Positions 53,593 to 62,354 of a stretch of DNA of 64,000 bases are shown piece by piece. Both the position numbers and the translations under genes were made by a program. This DNA comes from Rubritalea tangerina (GTDB taxonomy: Bacteria > Verrucomicrobiota > Verrucomicrobiia > Verrucomicrobiales > Akkermansiaceae). Location of the stretch: positions 1 through 64,000 of the forward strand of contig NZ_JBHUJB010000011.1 of NCBI RefSeq assembly GCF_042683245.1. The letters run 5' to 3'. Under the pieces are notes generated by a model, which saw nothing but the letters and a program-made list of their open reading frames with translations, was not told the origin of the DNA and searched no databases. Numbering within the stretch: the first letter of the stretch is position 1; each line of letters opens with the position of its first letter.

Positions 53593-53774
53593 TAAGAACA
53601 CGCATTCCAGAACATTGCTTCACCGCGAATCTCAGCAACCTCCTCCACAGGTTCCCGACTCCACCAGTGCAGGGCTCTGTGCGTTGCAAGCATGCATGAG
53701 ATGCGTGCCATTCGCGCTCAATGCCTCCATCTTATGGACCTTATCCTAATATTTCACCCCTTTACCAAGTCCCC

Positions 53775-53802
53775 CCTTGTTAGCGACAAGGCTTTTATTT
53801 TC
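53775..53802 (+). terminator. Intrinsic terminator before the U32 gene
   Basis: The stem CCTTGT/ACAAGG with a 5-nt loop is followed by CTTTTATTTT. It lies 183 bp after the adhP stop and may end a longer 3' UTR; the intervening stretch shows no clear gene. Confidence 0.65.
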
Positions 53803-53880
53803 TTGGATTGAGACTAGATTCGGTGCACACAACCGCGCGCTCTCAACGCTCGCGCGCCTCATCACACGCACTGAATCACC

Positions 53881-56334
53881 ATGGAAATCGACCGCACACC
53901 TGAACTCCTCTCTCCCGCTGGCAACTGGGACTGCGCACGCGCTGCTGTCGCCAATGGGGCCGATGCGATCTTCTTTGGCCTCTCAAAATTTAATGCGCGC
54001 CTGAGGGCGGACAATTTCACGGACGAAGATCTCCCCGAGCTCATGGACTTTCTCCACGCCCACGGCGTGAAGGGATTCGTTACCATGAACACCCTCATTT
54101 TCACCTCCGAACTCGAAGCCGCTGAAGCACAACTCAGGCTCCTGGAGCGGGCTGGTGTCGATGCCATTATCGTCCAAGACCTCGGCCTCGCCATGCTGTG
54201 CCGCACCGTGGCTCCCTCCATCGAAATCCATGCCTCCACCCAGATGACGATCACCTCGCCAGAAGGTCTGGAATTCATCGACTCACTCTACAAACTCGAC
54301 CGCGCCGTCCTCTCTCGCGAACTCTCCCTCACGGAGATTAATAAGTTCCATCCAAGCGAATGTGTCCCACTTGAAGTTTTCGTTCATGGCGCCCTCTGTG
54401 TCGCCTACTCCGGCCAGTGCCTTACCTCTGAGTCACTCGGCCAGCGCTCTGCCAATAGAGGGGAATGTGCGCAAGCGTGCCGCATGCCCTATGAACTCGT
54501 TGTCGATGGCGAAACTGTCGACATGGGTGAAAAACGTTACCTGCTCTCACCTCAGGATCTCGCCGCAGTCGACCTCATCCCAGAACTCGTCGCACAAGGC
54601 GTCGTTTCCTATAAGATCGAGGGCCGGCTCAAGACTCCTGAATACGTGGCTGCGGTCACACGGGTCTATCGAAAAGCCATCGATGACGCCGTCGCCAAAC
54701 GCCCCTCCACTATCACCAAACGCGATCGCTACGCCATGGAAATGACCTTCTCTCGAGGCCTCTCCACCGGTTGGCTCGCTGGCACCAATCACCCCTACCT
54801 CACCCACGGGAAATTTGGTAAAAAACGAGGTGTCCGCATCGGCACCGTCGAAAACTGTGGCCCAGGTTGGATCGTTCTCAACCAAGAGGGCGAACATGGA
54901 CTCAAAGCCGGAGACGGAATCGTTTTCGACGCCGGTGAAAACCGCAACCTCGAACAAGGAACCCGTATCTGGAAAGTCGATGGAGATGTCCTCAACTTCC
55001 ACCGCAAACATTCCAAAATTAATTGGGACCGCATCAAACCTGGAATCGTCATCTACAAAACAGATGACCCCAAACTCAATGCCGAAGTTAAAGCACTCTG
55101 GAAAAATGCCAAACTCACCCCGCTCAAAGATGGCCTCAATATCAAAGCCACCGGAATCGCAGGAACCTCACTCACCTTGGAATGTAATGGCATCTCAGTA
55201 AGCACATCCGAAATCCTTGAACCCGCAGAAAATCGACCACTCACCACTGAGCTCCTAGTCAAACAACTCGGAAGACTCGGTAATACAAATTACCAACTCG
55301 GCTCAGTCGAAAATCAAGTCGAAGAAGGACTCATCCTCCCAGTCTCCGCACTCAACCGACTCCGCCGCGCACTTGTCGAAAAACTCGACCAACAAGCAGC
55401 CGCACTCCCGCCAATCGAAAAACCCATCTCGAAACGCACACTGGCAAACATCATGCCAGAAAAAGTGACAACCGATACCAAAGCCCCTGAACTTTCCGTC
55501 CTCACCCGCCACCCTCACCAAATCGAGGCTGCACTCGAAAATGGCGTCAAACGCATCTACGCGGACTTCGAGGATATCCGCCGCTACAAAGACGCTGTTG
55601 AAATCGTCCGCGCAGCAGGAGGTGATGCCACGATCCACCTCGCTACCCCGCGTATCCAAAAGCCACAAGAAACCGGCTACTTCAAGTTCATCGACCGCTC
55701 AGCACCAGATGGCGTCCTCATCCGCAACCTCGGTGCTGTCACCTACTTCGCCGAAAAAGACTACTACCGCACCGGCGACTTCTCCCTCAACTGTGCCAAC
55801 CCAGCAACAGCCAAAATTCTTAAAGAACGCGCAGCACTCGATCACCTCACGCTCTCATACGACCTCAATATCCAACAACTCTTGGATATGCTCAATCAAG
55901 CCCCCAGCGATTGGTTCGAGCTCACCCTCCACCAGCACATGCCCATGTTCCATATGGAGCACTGCGTCTTCTGTACCTTCATGTCAGAAGGCACCAGCTA
56001 CAAAGACTGTGGCAGACCCTGTGAAAAACACCAAGTCCAACTCCGTGACCGTGTCGGCCAACTCCACACCCTCATGGCTGACGTCGGCTGCCGAAATACC
56101 CTCTTTAATGGACGCGCCCAAACTGCCGCCCGCTTCTACAACGATGTGCGCTCCACAGGCCTCCACCGCTACCGTATCGACTTCCTTAATGAAGACGCTA
56201 CGGCCACCTCACTCACACTCCAAGCATACCAACAGCTTCTTTCTAACAAGACTGATGGCCACCTCCTCTGGCAAGACCTCGGCGTCATGGAAAAACTCGG
56301 CGTCACCGAAGGAACCCTTGAAGTGAAAAGCTAA
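53881..56334 (+). CDS. U32-family (RlhA-like) RNA hydroxylase
   Basis: The 817-residue protein starts ELLSPAGNWDCARAAVANGADAIFFGL, the peptidase U32 signature, and has IHASTQMTITS, EVFVHGALCVAYSGQCLTSE, GECAQACRMPYEL and YKIEGRLKTPEYVAAVTRVYR. The cysteines in CVAYSGQC and ECAQAC are those that hold an iron-sulfur cluster in this family. Members act in tRNA or 23S rRNA hydroxylation (RlhA, TrhP) or in ubiquinone hydroxylation. The protein is longer than E. coli RlhA and has a second U32-like half with a further cysteine cluster, CVFCTFMSEGTSYKDCGRPC, near 700. Confidence 0.85.
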   Translation: MEIDRTPELLSPAGNWDCARAAVANGADAIFFGLSKFNARLRADNFTDEDLPELMDFLHAHGVKGFVTMNTLIFTSELEAAEAQLRLLERAGVDAIIVQDLGLAMLCRTVAPSIEIHASTQMTITSPEGLEFIDSLYKLDRAVLSRELSLTEINKFHPSECVPLEVFVHGALCVAYSGQCLTSESLGQRSANRGECAQACRMPYELVVDGETVDMGEKRYLLSPQDLAAVDLIPELVAQGVVSYKIEGRLKTPEYVAAVTRVYRKAIDDAVAKRPSTITKRDRYAMEMTFSRGLSTGWLAGTNHPYLTHGKFGKKRGVRIGTVENCGPGWIVLNQEGEHGLKAGDGIVFDAGENRNLEQGTRIWKVDGDVLNFHRKHSKINWDRIKPGIVIYKTDDPKLNAEVKALWKNAKLTPLKDGLNIKATGIAGTSLTLECNGISVSTSEILEPAENRPLTTELLVKQLGRLGNTNYQLGSVENQVEEGLILPVSALNRLRRALVEKLDQQAAALPPIEKPISKRTLANIMPEKVTTDTKAPELSVLTRHPHQIEAALENGVKRIYADFEDIRRYKDAVEIVRAAGGDATIHLATPRIQKPQETGYFKFIDRSAPDGVLIRNLGAVTYFAEKDYYRTGDFSLNCANPATAKILKERAALDHLTLSYDLNIQQLLDMLNQAPSDWFELTLHQHMPMFHMEHCVFCTFMSEGTSYKDCGRPCEKHQVQLRDRVGQLHTLMADVGCRNTLFNGRAQTAARFYNDVRSTGLHRYRIDFLNEDATATSLTLQAYQQLLSNKTDGHLLWQDLGVMEKLGVTEGTLEVKS

Positions 56335-56381
56335 GACCTTCCCAGTCTAACAAAGCCCCACTGCATCCCAGTGAGCACAAA

Positions 56382-56417
56382 CCAGCCCCAGTAATGACTT
56401 ACTAGGACTGGCTCTTT
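56382..56417 (+). terminator. Possible terminator after the U32 gene
   Basis: An imperfect hairpin AGCC-CC-AGTAA / TTACT-AGG-ACTGGCT is followed by CTTTGC. It lies between the U32 stop and the minus-strand small ORF. Confidence 0.45.
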
Positions 56418-56447
56418 GCACATGTGGTTAGAGAGAACCTCAAACTT

Positions 56448-56627
56448 CTAACCACTAGCCCGAAATAGGGCCCACAATGAAAGGGTGACGATGAATAAGA
56501 GCGATGCCATAACGACAACCGCGGTCACTCGAGAGTCATGCTTATCTTGCGCATCGTGTCGTAATAATTCTCCATAGGTAAAATGGAGCGTATTCTTTTC
56601 TTTGTTCTGGGGGGGACGATCAAACAT
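56448..56627 (-). CDS. Small single-pass membrane protein (59 aa)
   Basis: The reading frame from the ATG at 56627 gives 59 residues: a charged N-terminal part (MFDRPPQNKEKNTLHF, ELLRHDAQDKHDSR) and one hydrophobic segment (VTAVVVMASLLFIVTLSLWAL). A C7 run (the complement of G7 at 56628-56634) stands directly before the ATG, with no ribosome-binding motif. A longer in-frame form to 56870 reads through low-complexity sequence and is less likely. It has the same layout as the next small ORF upstream. Whether it is expressed is open. Confidence 0.45.
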   Translation of the reverse strand: MFDRPPQNKEKNTLHFTYGELLRHDAQDKHDSRVTAVVVMASLLFIVTLSLWALFRASG

Positions 56628-56730
56628 GGGGGGGCTGATTGATGTTGTACCCGAAGGTGCGGAGCCACCCTGCATCAGGTGACCCCGCTTTTCGGGGGGG
56701 ATTCGGGGGAGTGTATGTTTTTTGTTACCA

Positions 56731-56907
56731 TCAAGAGGAAAGGTAGCTCCATAGGAGGAAGAGAGAGCCGAAAAGTACGACGATACCGAGTAAAATAATG
56801 CCTGAGACAGCGAGAAATTGCTGCCGATAACGATCTTCATCACTGAGAAATTCAGCCAACCTTGGGTCAAGGTAACTGTCTCTCCTGTGTTTGCGGGAGT
56901 GGGCCAT
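56731..56907 (-). CDS. Small single-pass membrane protein (58 aa)
   Basis: The reading frame from the ATG at 56907 to TGA at 56731 encodes a very basic N-terminus (MAHSRKHRRDSYLDPRLAEF), an acidic turn (LSDEDRYRQQ) and one hydrophobic helix (FLAVSGIILLGIVVLFGSLF). The mixed-charge head followed by a long hydrophobic stretch is hard to expect by chance. Upstream is a perfect 10-bp hairpin (56942-56972). It is of the same size and topology as the 59-residue ORF 103 bp downstream, so the pair may be a small membrane-protein operon of unknown role. Confidence 0.5.
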   Translation of the reverse strand: MAHSRKHRRDSYLDPRLAEFLSDEDRYRQQFLAVSGIILLGIVVLFGSLFLLWSYLSS

Positions 56908-56941
56908 GGGAGTATGCTTGTGGGATATTCGGGGGATAATC

Positions 56942-56972
56942 AGCGGAACTGCCTAGGGGCGACAGTTCCGCT
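56942..56972. other. Perfect 10-bp hairpin upstream of the small ORF
   Basis: AGCGGAACTG and CAGTTCCGCT flank an 11-nt loop. It is followed by a G6 run on the plus strand and a C5 run on the minus strand, not by T residues, so it is not a normal terminator. It could be the 5' leader structure of the 58-residue ORF. The stretch 56973-57202 holds only a perfect palindrome (CCCCCAATTGGGGG at 57150-57163) and no gene that I trust. Confidence 0.45.
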
Positions 56973-57202
56973 TATAGGGGGGATGTTTCTAGGATGAGTG
57001 AGCAGGTAGAAGCACTTGTATAATGAGATGTCCTTAGACCGTGTACAACACAGCACTGGATTGAGAATCTGGCCATCGAGCCATCACACTTATTGGAGAG
57101 ATTCACCCTGCTGATTGGGAGATTATACAAACGCTCGAAATTGTCTATTCCCCCAATTGGGGGGGAGCTGTCTGAAAGATGCCCCCGACCCATCGACCTC
57201 CC

Positions 57203-58054
57203 TCACGCCAAGCTATTACCTACCAAGAATTTACTCATCAGCTGCGCATGCGAGCTCACCCCAAAGTGGCGGTAAATATCTTTGATGTATCCAGCAACAG
57301 TGTTTTCAGCCAATTCCATCTCGTGACTGATCTGCTTGCGCCCAAGGCCATCCAACATCAAGTTCAAAACCACGCGTTGCTGTGGATATAATTGTGGTCC
57401 CTTCGCTGTGATTTCGTTCGGCCAACCCGCCGAATGCAACCATGGGATCTCTTGAATCAATAAATGCGCAATCTTCATCTCCCGCTCTGAGAAAGCTGGC
57501 TTCCCTGTGGAACGATACATTCCAATCGCACTCATCGAATGGGCATCCACCGGAAACCCACTCACAAACAACTCTCCTATGTCCGCCTCACTCATCAACT
57601 GAGCCACCTCGCTATCGCTGAATAGGTGTTGCTTATCAAGTTGCTCTAAACTGTATGTCGCATGCTTCCCTTCCACAGCAACTTCATCCACCCACGGAGC
57701 CACAATCGCCTTGTTGTGTGGATGCTCAAAAACCTTCAACAATTTCGCGTAGCGTTCTTCATCAAAGCCTTGGTGCATAATCCCAACGTAGACGGGAGGC
57801 GCCCCCTCTTCTTGCCATGTACCCAATGACCAAACCCATGCATCAGCCCCAATGAGCTCGCAGAGCCCATTCATCAAAAAGCGTTTCTTCTCACTATGCC
57901 CCCCTTCTAGGGCGGCTGTGTTTCCTAACAAGCGTACAATGGCGCTAGCTTCTGTATCTGAAATCATTCTATATCCGTGTGGCAGTTCTGTCGACTGGAC
58001 CTCTGCTACTGCGTGTAAAGCGACAAACACATCAGACCAGAGCTTGGTCAACAT
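57203..58054 (-). CDS. LuxR-type transcriptional regulator
   Basis: The protein has about 283 residues from the ATG at 58054; a TTG at 58111 is an alternative. The C-terminal 60 residues are a LuxR/NarL helix-turn-helix: LYPQQRVVLNLMLDGLGRKQISHEMELAENTVAGYIKDIYRHFGVSS. The N-terminal 200 residues have no obvious receiver Asp or autoinducer motif, so the input signal is unknown. The pattern is close to PAS/GAF-less LuxR-type proteins seen in Verrucomicrobia. It is divergent from truA and convergent with nothing close. Its target genes cannot be inferred. Confidence 0.8.
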   Translation of the reverse strand: MLTKLWSDVFVALHAVAEVQSTELPHGYRMISDTEASAIVRLLGNTAALEGGHSEKKRFLMNGLCELIGADAWVWSLGTWQEEGAPPVYVGIMHQGFDEERYAKLLKVFEHPHNKAIVAPWVDEVAVEGKHATYSLEQLDKQHLFSDSEVAQLMSEADIGELFVSGFPVDAHSMSAIGMYRSTGKPAFSEREMKIAHLLIQEIPWLHSAGWPNEITAKGPQLYPQQRVVLNLMLDGLGRKQISHEMELAENTVAGYIKDIYRHFGVSSHAQLMSKFLVGNSLA

Positions 58055-58203
58055 CTGGTATCGAAACCAGTGGTCATCTTGATCAGCAGATCCTAGACCA
58101 TTTCGAGACAAATATCAGAATACTGGCAATGAGTGCAATCACAGATTCGACCATTATGCACTTCACCTCCCCTCCACGCACTGCCACAGTCCTTCTCACA
58201 TCC

Positions 58204-58962
58204 ATGCGACTCAAATTAACCATAGCCTACGATGGGCGCCCCTACTCAGGTTGGGCCACCCAACCCAACGCCACTACAGTCCAAGACCTCGTCCAAGACG
58301 CGCTCTCAAACGTGGCCAAAGAAACAATCAAAATCCAAGGTTCAGGCCGTACTGACACTGGTGTCCACGCCGATGCGCAAGTCGCCCATTTCGATGCCCC
58401 AGCTCACATGGACATGAACCCCTACAATTGGGTGCCAGCTCTCAATACAAAACTACCCGCCACCATACGTGTCACCGACTGCCAAGAGGTAGCTGACGAC
58501 TTTCACTCCCGTTTTTCGGCTGAAGCAAAAACTTACACCTACTTCCTCGCCACCTGCCCAGTCCTTCACCCGATGCTCGCAGGAAGAGCCTGGCACCTGC
58601 CACGTCAGTTAGACCCTGACTTCCTACAAAAAGCACTCGACCACTATCTTGGCACCCATGATTTCCAAGCATTCGGAGCGCTGCGCGGCAATGAATCAGA
58701 AACCACCAGCTACCTGCGCACCCTTACCGAGGCTTCACTCCAAAGTACCACGGATGGCTACCTGCTCCGTTACACTGGTGATGGCTTTCTATATAAAATG
58801 GTTAGGCTCCTCACAGGCGCTGCAGTACATGTCGCCCAAGGCCGCCTACGCTTAGATGACCACCTAGCTCTGTTAGACCAACCCTCTGACCTTCCTCACG
58901 GACGCTCACCCTACTGCGCACCCGCCGCTGGACTCACCCTCACCGAAGTCACCTACCCATGA
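58204..58962 (+). CDS. truA: tRNA pseudouridine(38-40) synthase
   Basis: The protein has 252 residues from the ATG at 58204. It begins MRLKLTIAYDGRPYSGWATQPNATTVQDLVQDAL, the conserved TruA opening, and has the catalytic aspartate in SGRTDTGVHADAQVAHF. KTYTYFLA, WHLPRQLD, HDFQAFGA, and FLYKMVRLLTGA near the end also match. It forms pseudouridine in the anticodon stem of many tRNAs. Earlier in-frame starts (58126, 58156) are possible but give an unusual N-terminus. It overlaps the next lipoprotein gene by 4 bp. Confidence 0.92.
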   Translation: MRLKLTIAYDGRPYSGWATQPNATTVQDLVQDALSNVAKETIKIQGSGRTDTGVHADAQVAHFDAPAHMDMNPYNWVPALNTKLPATIRVTDCQEVADDFHSRFSAEAKTYTYFLATCPVLHPMLAGRAWHLPRQLDPDFLQKALDHYLGTHDFQAFGALRGNESETTSYLRTLTEASLQSTTDGYLLRYTGDGFLYKMVRLLTGAAVHVAQGRLRLDDHLALLDQPSDLPHGRSPYCAPAAGLTLTEVTYP

Positions 58963-59213
58963 AATACTGCGCTATCATCACACTCGCACTCAGCCTCGCC
59001 TCCTGTGACAAAGCGGAACGTCAAGTCGCTGAATCCACCAAGCCCGCTCGTGAAGCCGGAAAAGAGTTAATCCAAGAATCAGCAGATGCCGTCGAGCAAA
59101 TCGGTGGCGAAGTCGCAGACGATATCAAAAAAAGCAGTAAAGGGCTCAAACAAGAATTACAGCGCCAATCCAAAAAAGTAAGGAATGACGCCGCCGACCT
59201 GATCAAGCCCTGA
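58959..59213 (+). CDS. Small coiled-coil lipoprotein
   Basis: The 84-residue protein has a signal peptide with the lipobox LASC at residues 13-16. Its mature part is a charged, heptad-like helix (AERQVAESTKPAREAGKELI, EVADDIKKSSKGLKQELQRQ). This is the layout of small Lpp-like or entericidin-like lipoproteins. The ATGA overlap with truA means co-translation. Unknown role. Confidence 0.75.
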   Translation: MKYCAIITLALSLASCDKAERQVAESTKPAREAGKELIQESADAVEQIGGEVADDIKKSSKGLKQELQRQSKKVRNDAADLIKP

Positions 59214-59235
59214 TCTCGCCCTGATCTCGCACAGC

Positions 59236-59703
59236 CTAGTGTCCTAAAAAGCTCTTCAACATCCAGATCGTCTTCTGATGGACCTGAATCCGCGCGATAC
59301 ATAAGTCTTCCGATTCAGAGTCACCCGCGTCACCCGCGTCACCCGCTAAGTCGCGCGCTTTGCTAAGCGATGCCACCACCAACTCGTTTGCCTTCGCTAG
59401 GTGAGCAACCATATCCACTGCATTGGAATCCTCTGCAAGTTCACTGATAGAGGAAGCCTTCGCCAAATTTCCTAAACCACCTGGCGCCAGTGCTCCCAGC
59501 GCTCTCACACGTTCCGCAATCTCGTCCACCGCGGTGAACAATTCTGTGTATTGCTCTTCGAATGCTGTATGCAGAGCAAAGAACTCGGGTCCGCGAACAT
59601 TCCAATGGCATAAATGCGTCTGCCCCATCAAAGCATAGCTGTCTGCTACCACCTGGCGTAATGCCCCTACAACTGGAGAATCTGAATTAGACATGTCTAA
59701 CAT
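59236..59703 (-). CDS. dps: Dps-type ferritin-like DNA-protection protein
   Basis: The 155-residue protein (from the ATG at 59703; 59694 also possible) shows the ferroxidase motifs HLCHWNVRGPEFFALHTAFEEQY and AVDEIAERVRALG, the signature of Dps. It stores iron and protects DNA from hydrogen peroxide. A short D/G/A-rich loop (GDAGDAGDSESED) is encoded by three exact 9-bp repeats (GTCACCCGC on the plus strand, 59320-59346). It is convergent with the lipoprotein gene and transcribed toward it. Confidence 0.9.
   Translation of the reverse strand: MLDMSNSDSPVVGALRQVVADSYALMGQTHLCHWNVRGPEFFALHTAFEEQYTELFTAVDEIAERVRALGALAPGGLGNLAKASSISELAEDSNAVDMVAHLAKANELVVASLSKARDLAGDAGDAGDSESEDLCIARIQVHQKTIWMLKSFLGH
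59320..59346. repeat. Three tandem 9-bp repeats within dps
   Basis: GTCACCCGC three times without change, in frame, encoding a D-A-G triplet three times on the minus strand. Copy number could vary by slippage without a frameshift. Confidence 0.85.
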
Positions 59704-59744
59704 TAGCCAGAAAACCTGAAGCCAGCAAGTGAGATCGACCGCTA

Positions 59745-60233
59745 CTATTCACTATTAGCTTCTGCTCTGTAACAGGTCGCAGAAAGCAATGTGCAAACCT
59801 TGCCCAACCAATAGTGGTCGACAGCGTCAAAATTTGCTGGGTAATCAGAATCAATGTCAAAGACAGCCACGACCTCTCCCTTGTCATCAACTACAGGGAG
59901 CACAATCTCTGATCGAGTACTGCTAGAACAAGCAATGTGGTCCTGCACAGCATTGACGTCATCCACGATTTGAACCTCGCCACTCCTCGCTGCAGCCCCA
60001 CACACACCTCGCTCAAATGGAATTCGCAAACACCCATGCCCGCCTTGGTACGGTCCTACCATCAATACCCCAGGCTCCGTCACTCGATAAAAACCCACCC
60101 AGTGAAATCCCTCAAACGCATGAAACACTTCACAAGCCACCGTCGCCAAACATGCAATTTCATCTCGCACTCCGTCCAAAATAGCTTCTAGCTTTTTGAA
60201 CACCATTGCGTAGTTCTCTTCCTTCGATTCCAT
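59745..60233 (-). CDS. msrC: Free methionine-(R)-sulfoxide reductase (GAF-type)
   Basis: The protein has 162 residues from the ATG at 60233. It has the GAF-fold and all three cysteines of the fRMsr family: HGCLRIPFERGVCGAAARSG (first two) and DHIACSSSTRSEIVLPVVD (third). FEGFHWVGFYRV and VAVFDIDSDYPANFDAVD also match. It reduces free methionine-(R)-sulfoxide with thioredoxin. Codons upstream to 60263 would extend it by ten residues without family support. It is divergent from the EgtB-like gene. Confidence 0.9.
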   Translation of the reverse strand: MESKEENYAMVFKKLEAILDGVRDEIACLATVACEVFHAFEGFHWVGFYRVTEPGVLMVGPYQGGHGCLRIPFERGVCGAAARSGEVQIVDDVNAVQDHIACSSSTRSEIVLPVVDDKGEVVAVFDIDSDYPANFDAVDHYWLGKVCTLLSATCYRAEANSE

Positions 60234-60352
60234 GACTGAACACAGCAAAGCTAAAGCATACACGCAAGCATGGATCCCCCACCTTTAGACTACTCACTCA
60301 AATTTACTCCACCAAACCTTGAGCCAGTATCGCATCTTTGTTAGGCTACAGT

Positions 60353-61636
60353 ATGGATCGCAGAGTACATTTTCTCTCAGAACTCCACCATGCTGACACT
60401 CGACTCAGAGCCTTAATTGATGACCTCAGTGATGCGCAACTCGCCGTACCCTACCACCGAGGTATCAACCCACCCATATGGGAGCTGGGTCACGTAGCCT
60501 TCTTCTACGAATACTTCTTACTGCGCCCCCTCGTAAACCTCGACCCATTCATGCCGGGCTTTGATGACGTCTGGGATTCCTTTGAACTCCACCACGAAGA
60601 ACGCTGGAAAGAGAATGTCGTACCAGACCTCCCTAACACCCGTGCCTATTATAACAAGGTCATTGCTGAACTCGAAACACAGATCAGAACGCATCCGCTC
60701 ACTGACGAATGGCTCTACCTCCTAGAATACGGTATCGCCCACCACCACATGCACATTGAGTCGCTCATATGGACACGCCAAACTCTTGCTTACCCAAAGC
60801 CAACCTTCACATCGGATGATAGCCTTTCTCCAGACACCCACTTTACAAAGGGAGATGCTGAAGTTCCCAGTGGCAGCTACCAAATAGGCATTTCATTGTT
60901 GGACACCCATGACCCTAGCTCAGCCCAACATTTCTGCTTTGACAACGAAAAACCTGGCTTTCATTTGCAGATAGAAAGCTTCAAAATTTCAAAATCTCTC
61001 GTCACTTGCGGCGAATTCCTCGCCTTCCTAGAAGATGGCAGCTACCAAAATCAAAGCCTCTGGAGCTTCGGTGGCAAGCATTGGCTCCAAGACGGACACA
61101 CCCACCCCGAGTTTTGGCAAAAACGCAAAGGCACATGGTGGCTCAGGCGCTTTGACCAATGGATTCCCATTCCTCTGAACCACCCCATCCTTCATGTCAG
61201 CTTCTGGGAGGCAGAAGCATTCTGCCGCTGGGCCGATCGCAGGCTTCCAACAGAGTTCGAATGGGAAACCGCAGCCCGTGGCCACGATGCTAAGCTCTAT
61301 CCCTGGGGCAATACGATGCAACACAATCGCGTAAGTATGGATGCATGCCACATGGGTAATCACGATGCCACAGCACTCAGTTCTAGCGCTAGCGACTGTG
61401 GCTGCATCCAAATGCTCGGAACCGCCTGGGAATGGACTGATAGCCAATTCCTACCGTACGACGGCTTCAGCAAAGACATGTACCCATACATGTCCACCCT
61501 CCAGTTCGGTGACCACAAAGTCGTCAAAGGTGGCTCATGTGCCAGTTCATCTCACATCATCCGCAATACCTACCGCCAAGCCTACCACCCGTTTCGCCGA
61601 GATGTCTTTGTCGGCTTCAGAACCTGCGCCCGCTAA
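60353..61636 (+). CDS. EgtB-like nonheme-iron sulfoxide synthase
   Basis: The protein has 427 residues from the ATG at 60353. The N-terminal DinB-like four-helix domain has PIWELGHVAFFYEYFLLR and the metal site HHHMHIESLIW (HxxxHxE type, near 139-150). The C-terminal formylglycine-generating-enzyme fold (about 175-427) has FKISKSLVTCGEFLAFL, SFWEAEAFCRWADRRLPTEFEWETAARG, and VKGGSCASSSHIIRNTYRQAYHPFRRDVFVGFRTCA. Relatives join cysteine or selenosugar sulfur/selenium to hercynine in ergothioneine or selenoneine biosynthesis. No egtD gene is adjacent, so the product (ergothioneine, selenoneine or ovothiol-like) cannot be decided. Confidence 0.85.
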   Translation: MDRRVHFLSELHHADTRLRALIDDLSDAQLAVPYHRGINPPIWELGHVAFFYEYFLLRPLVNLDPFMPGFDDVWDSFELHHEERWKENVVPDLPNTRAYYNKVIAELETQIRTHPLTDEWLYLLEYGIAHHHMHIESLIWTRQTLAYPKPTFTSDDSLSPDTHFTKGDAEVPSGSYQIGISLLDTHDPSSAQHFCFDNEKPGFHLQIESFKISKSLVTCGEFLAFLEDGSYQNQSLWSFGGKHWLQDGHTHPEFWQKRKGTWWLRRFDQWIPIPLNHPILHVSFWEAEAFCRWADRRLPTEFEWETAARGHDAKLYPWGNTMQHNRVSMDACHMGNHDATALSSSASDCGCIQMLGTAWEWTDSQFLPYDGFSKDMYPYMSTLQFGDHKVVKGGSCASSSHIIRNTYRQAYHPFRRDVFVGFRTCAR

Positions 61637-61653
61637 ACCTCCCACTGAGCCAT

Positions 61654-61688
61654 AAAAAAAGCGGCTCCCCATCAGGAAAGCCGCTTTT
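61654..61688. terminator. Bidirectional terminator between EgtB-like gene and rplX
   Basis: GCGGCT (61661-61666) and AGCCGC (61679-61684) are flanked by A7 on the left and TTTT on the right. The A7 acts as a T7 run on the minus strand, so it can close both the EgtB-like transcript and the ribosomal protein operon. Confidence 0.7.
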
Positions 61689-61709
61689 GAAAATTACTAG
61701 GAAAGTAGT

Positions 61710-61931
61710 TTAGTCTACCTTCTTAACATTGGAGATGTGAATCGGTCCGTCGATCTCAACAATACCACCTTCTGGGTTTGCTTCAGAACGCTTGAGAGCC
61801 TTCTTGATCTTACGGACGCCTTCAACGATGACTCGTTGCTTAGCTTCGTTAACAGATGTCACTGTGCCAGTAGCACCTTTGTGACTGCCTGCGATAACTT
61901 GTACTTTGTCACCCTTCTTTACGTGTGCCAT
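61710..61931 (-). CDS. rplX: Ribosomal protein L24
   Basis: The 73-residue protein starts KKGDKVQVIAGSHKGATGTVTSV, the KOW motif of L24. It is shorter than E. coli L24 (about 104), which is usual for verrucomicrobial homologues. It binds 23S rRNA early in 50S assembly. It is the last gene of this cluster in the window, 20 bp after rplN. Confidence 0.95.
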   Translation of the reverse strand: MAHVKKGDKVQVIAGSHKGATGTVTSVNEAKQRVIVEGVRKIKKALKRSEANPEGGIVEIDGPIHISNVKKVD

Positions 61932-61951
61932 GATAGTTCAGTCAGTTAAAG

Positions 61952-62317
61952 TTAGAGTACCTCTGGTGCGAGGGAGACGATCTTCATGAACTGCTTCTCA
62001 CGAAGTTCACGAGCAACTGGGCCGAAGATACGTGTACCTTTCGGGTTGTTGTCCTTATCAATGATGACGATTGCATTGCTGTCAAAACGAAGCACTGAAC
62101 CGTCCTTACGACGAATCGGAGCTGCGGTACGAACAACAACTGCTTTCACTACTGTACCCTTCTTGATTGAAGCTGTTGGAATTGCTTCACGAACGTGTGC
62201 AGTGATGATGTCACCGACGTTAGCAGCCTTGGAACGAGTTCCGAGGACACCAATCATTTTTGCGGAACGAGCGCCTGTGTTGTCGGCGATCGCTACGGAG
62301 GATTCCATTTGAATCAT
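61952..62317 (-). CDS. rplN: Ribosomal protein L14
   Basis: The 121-residue protein starts MIQMESSVAIADNTGAR and has GDIITAHVREAIP, KGTVVKAVVVRT, DKDNNPKGTRIFGPVARELR and the end IVSLAPEVL, the complete L14 signature. It sits at the subunit interface near bridge B5/B8. It is the first gene of the spc part of the cluster, 74 bp from rpsQ with a hairpin between. Confidence 0.97.
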   Translation of the reverse strand: MIQMESSVAIADNTGARSAKMIGVLGTRSKAANVGDIITAHVREAIPTASIKKGTVVKAVVVRTAAPIRRKDGSVLRFDSNAIVIIDKDNNPKGTRIFGPVARELREKQFMKIVSLAPEVL

Positions 62318-62354
62318 AAATTTATAGTCAGTTAGATGTTACAGAGATGGAGAT

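Noticed and set aside
53640..53700. GGTTCCCGACTCCACCA resembling a tRNA T-arm with CCA
   Set aside because: No matching acceptor, D or anticodon arms could be drawn around it.
56972..57193. Minus-strand frame of 73 codons upstream of the small membrane ORFs
   Set aside because: Composition is unlike the neighbouring proteins and it includes a palindrome and G-run; no motif was recognised.
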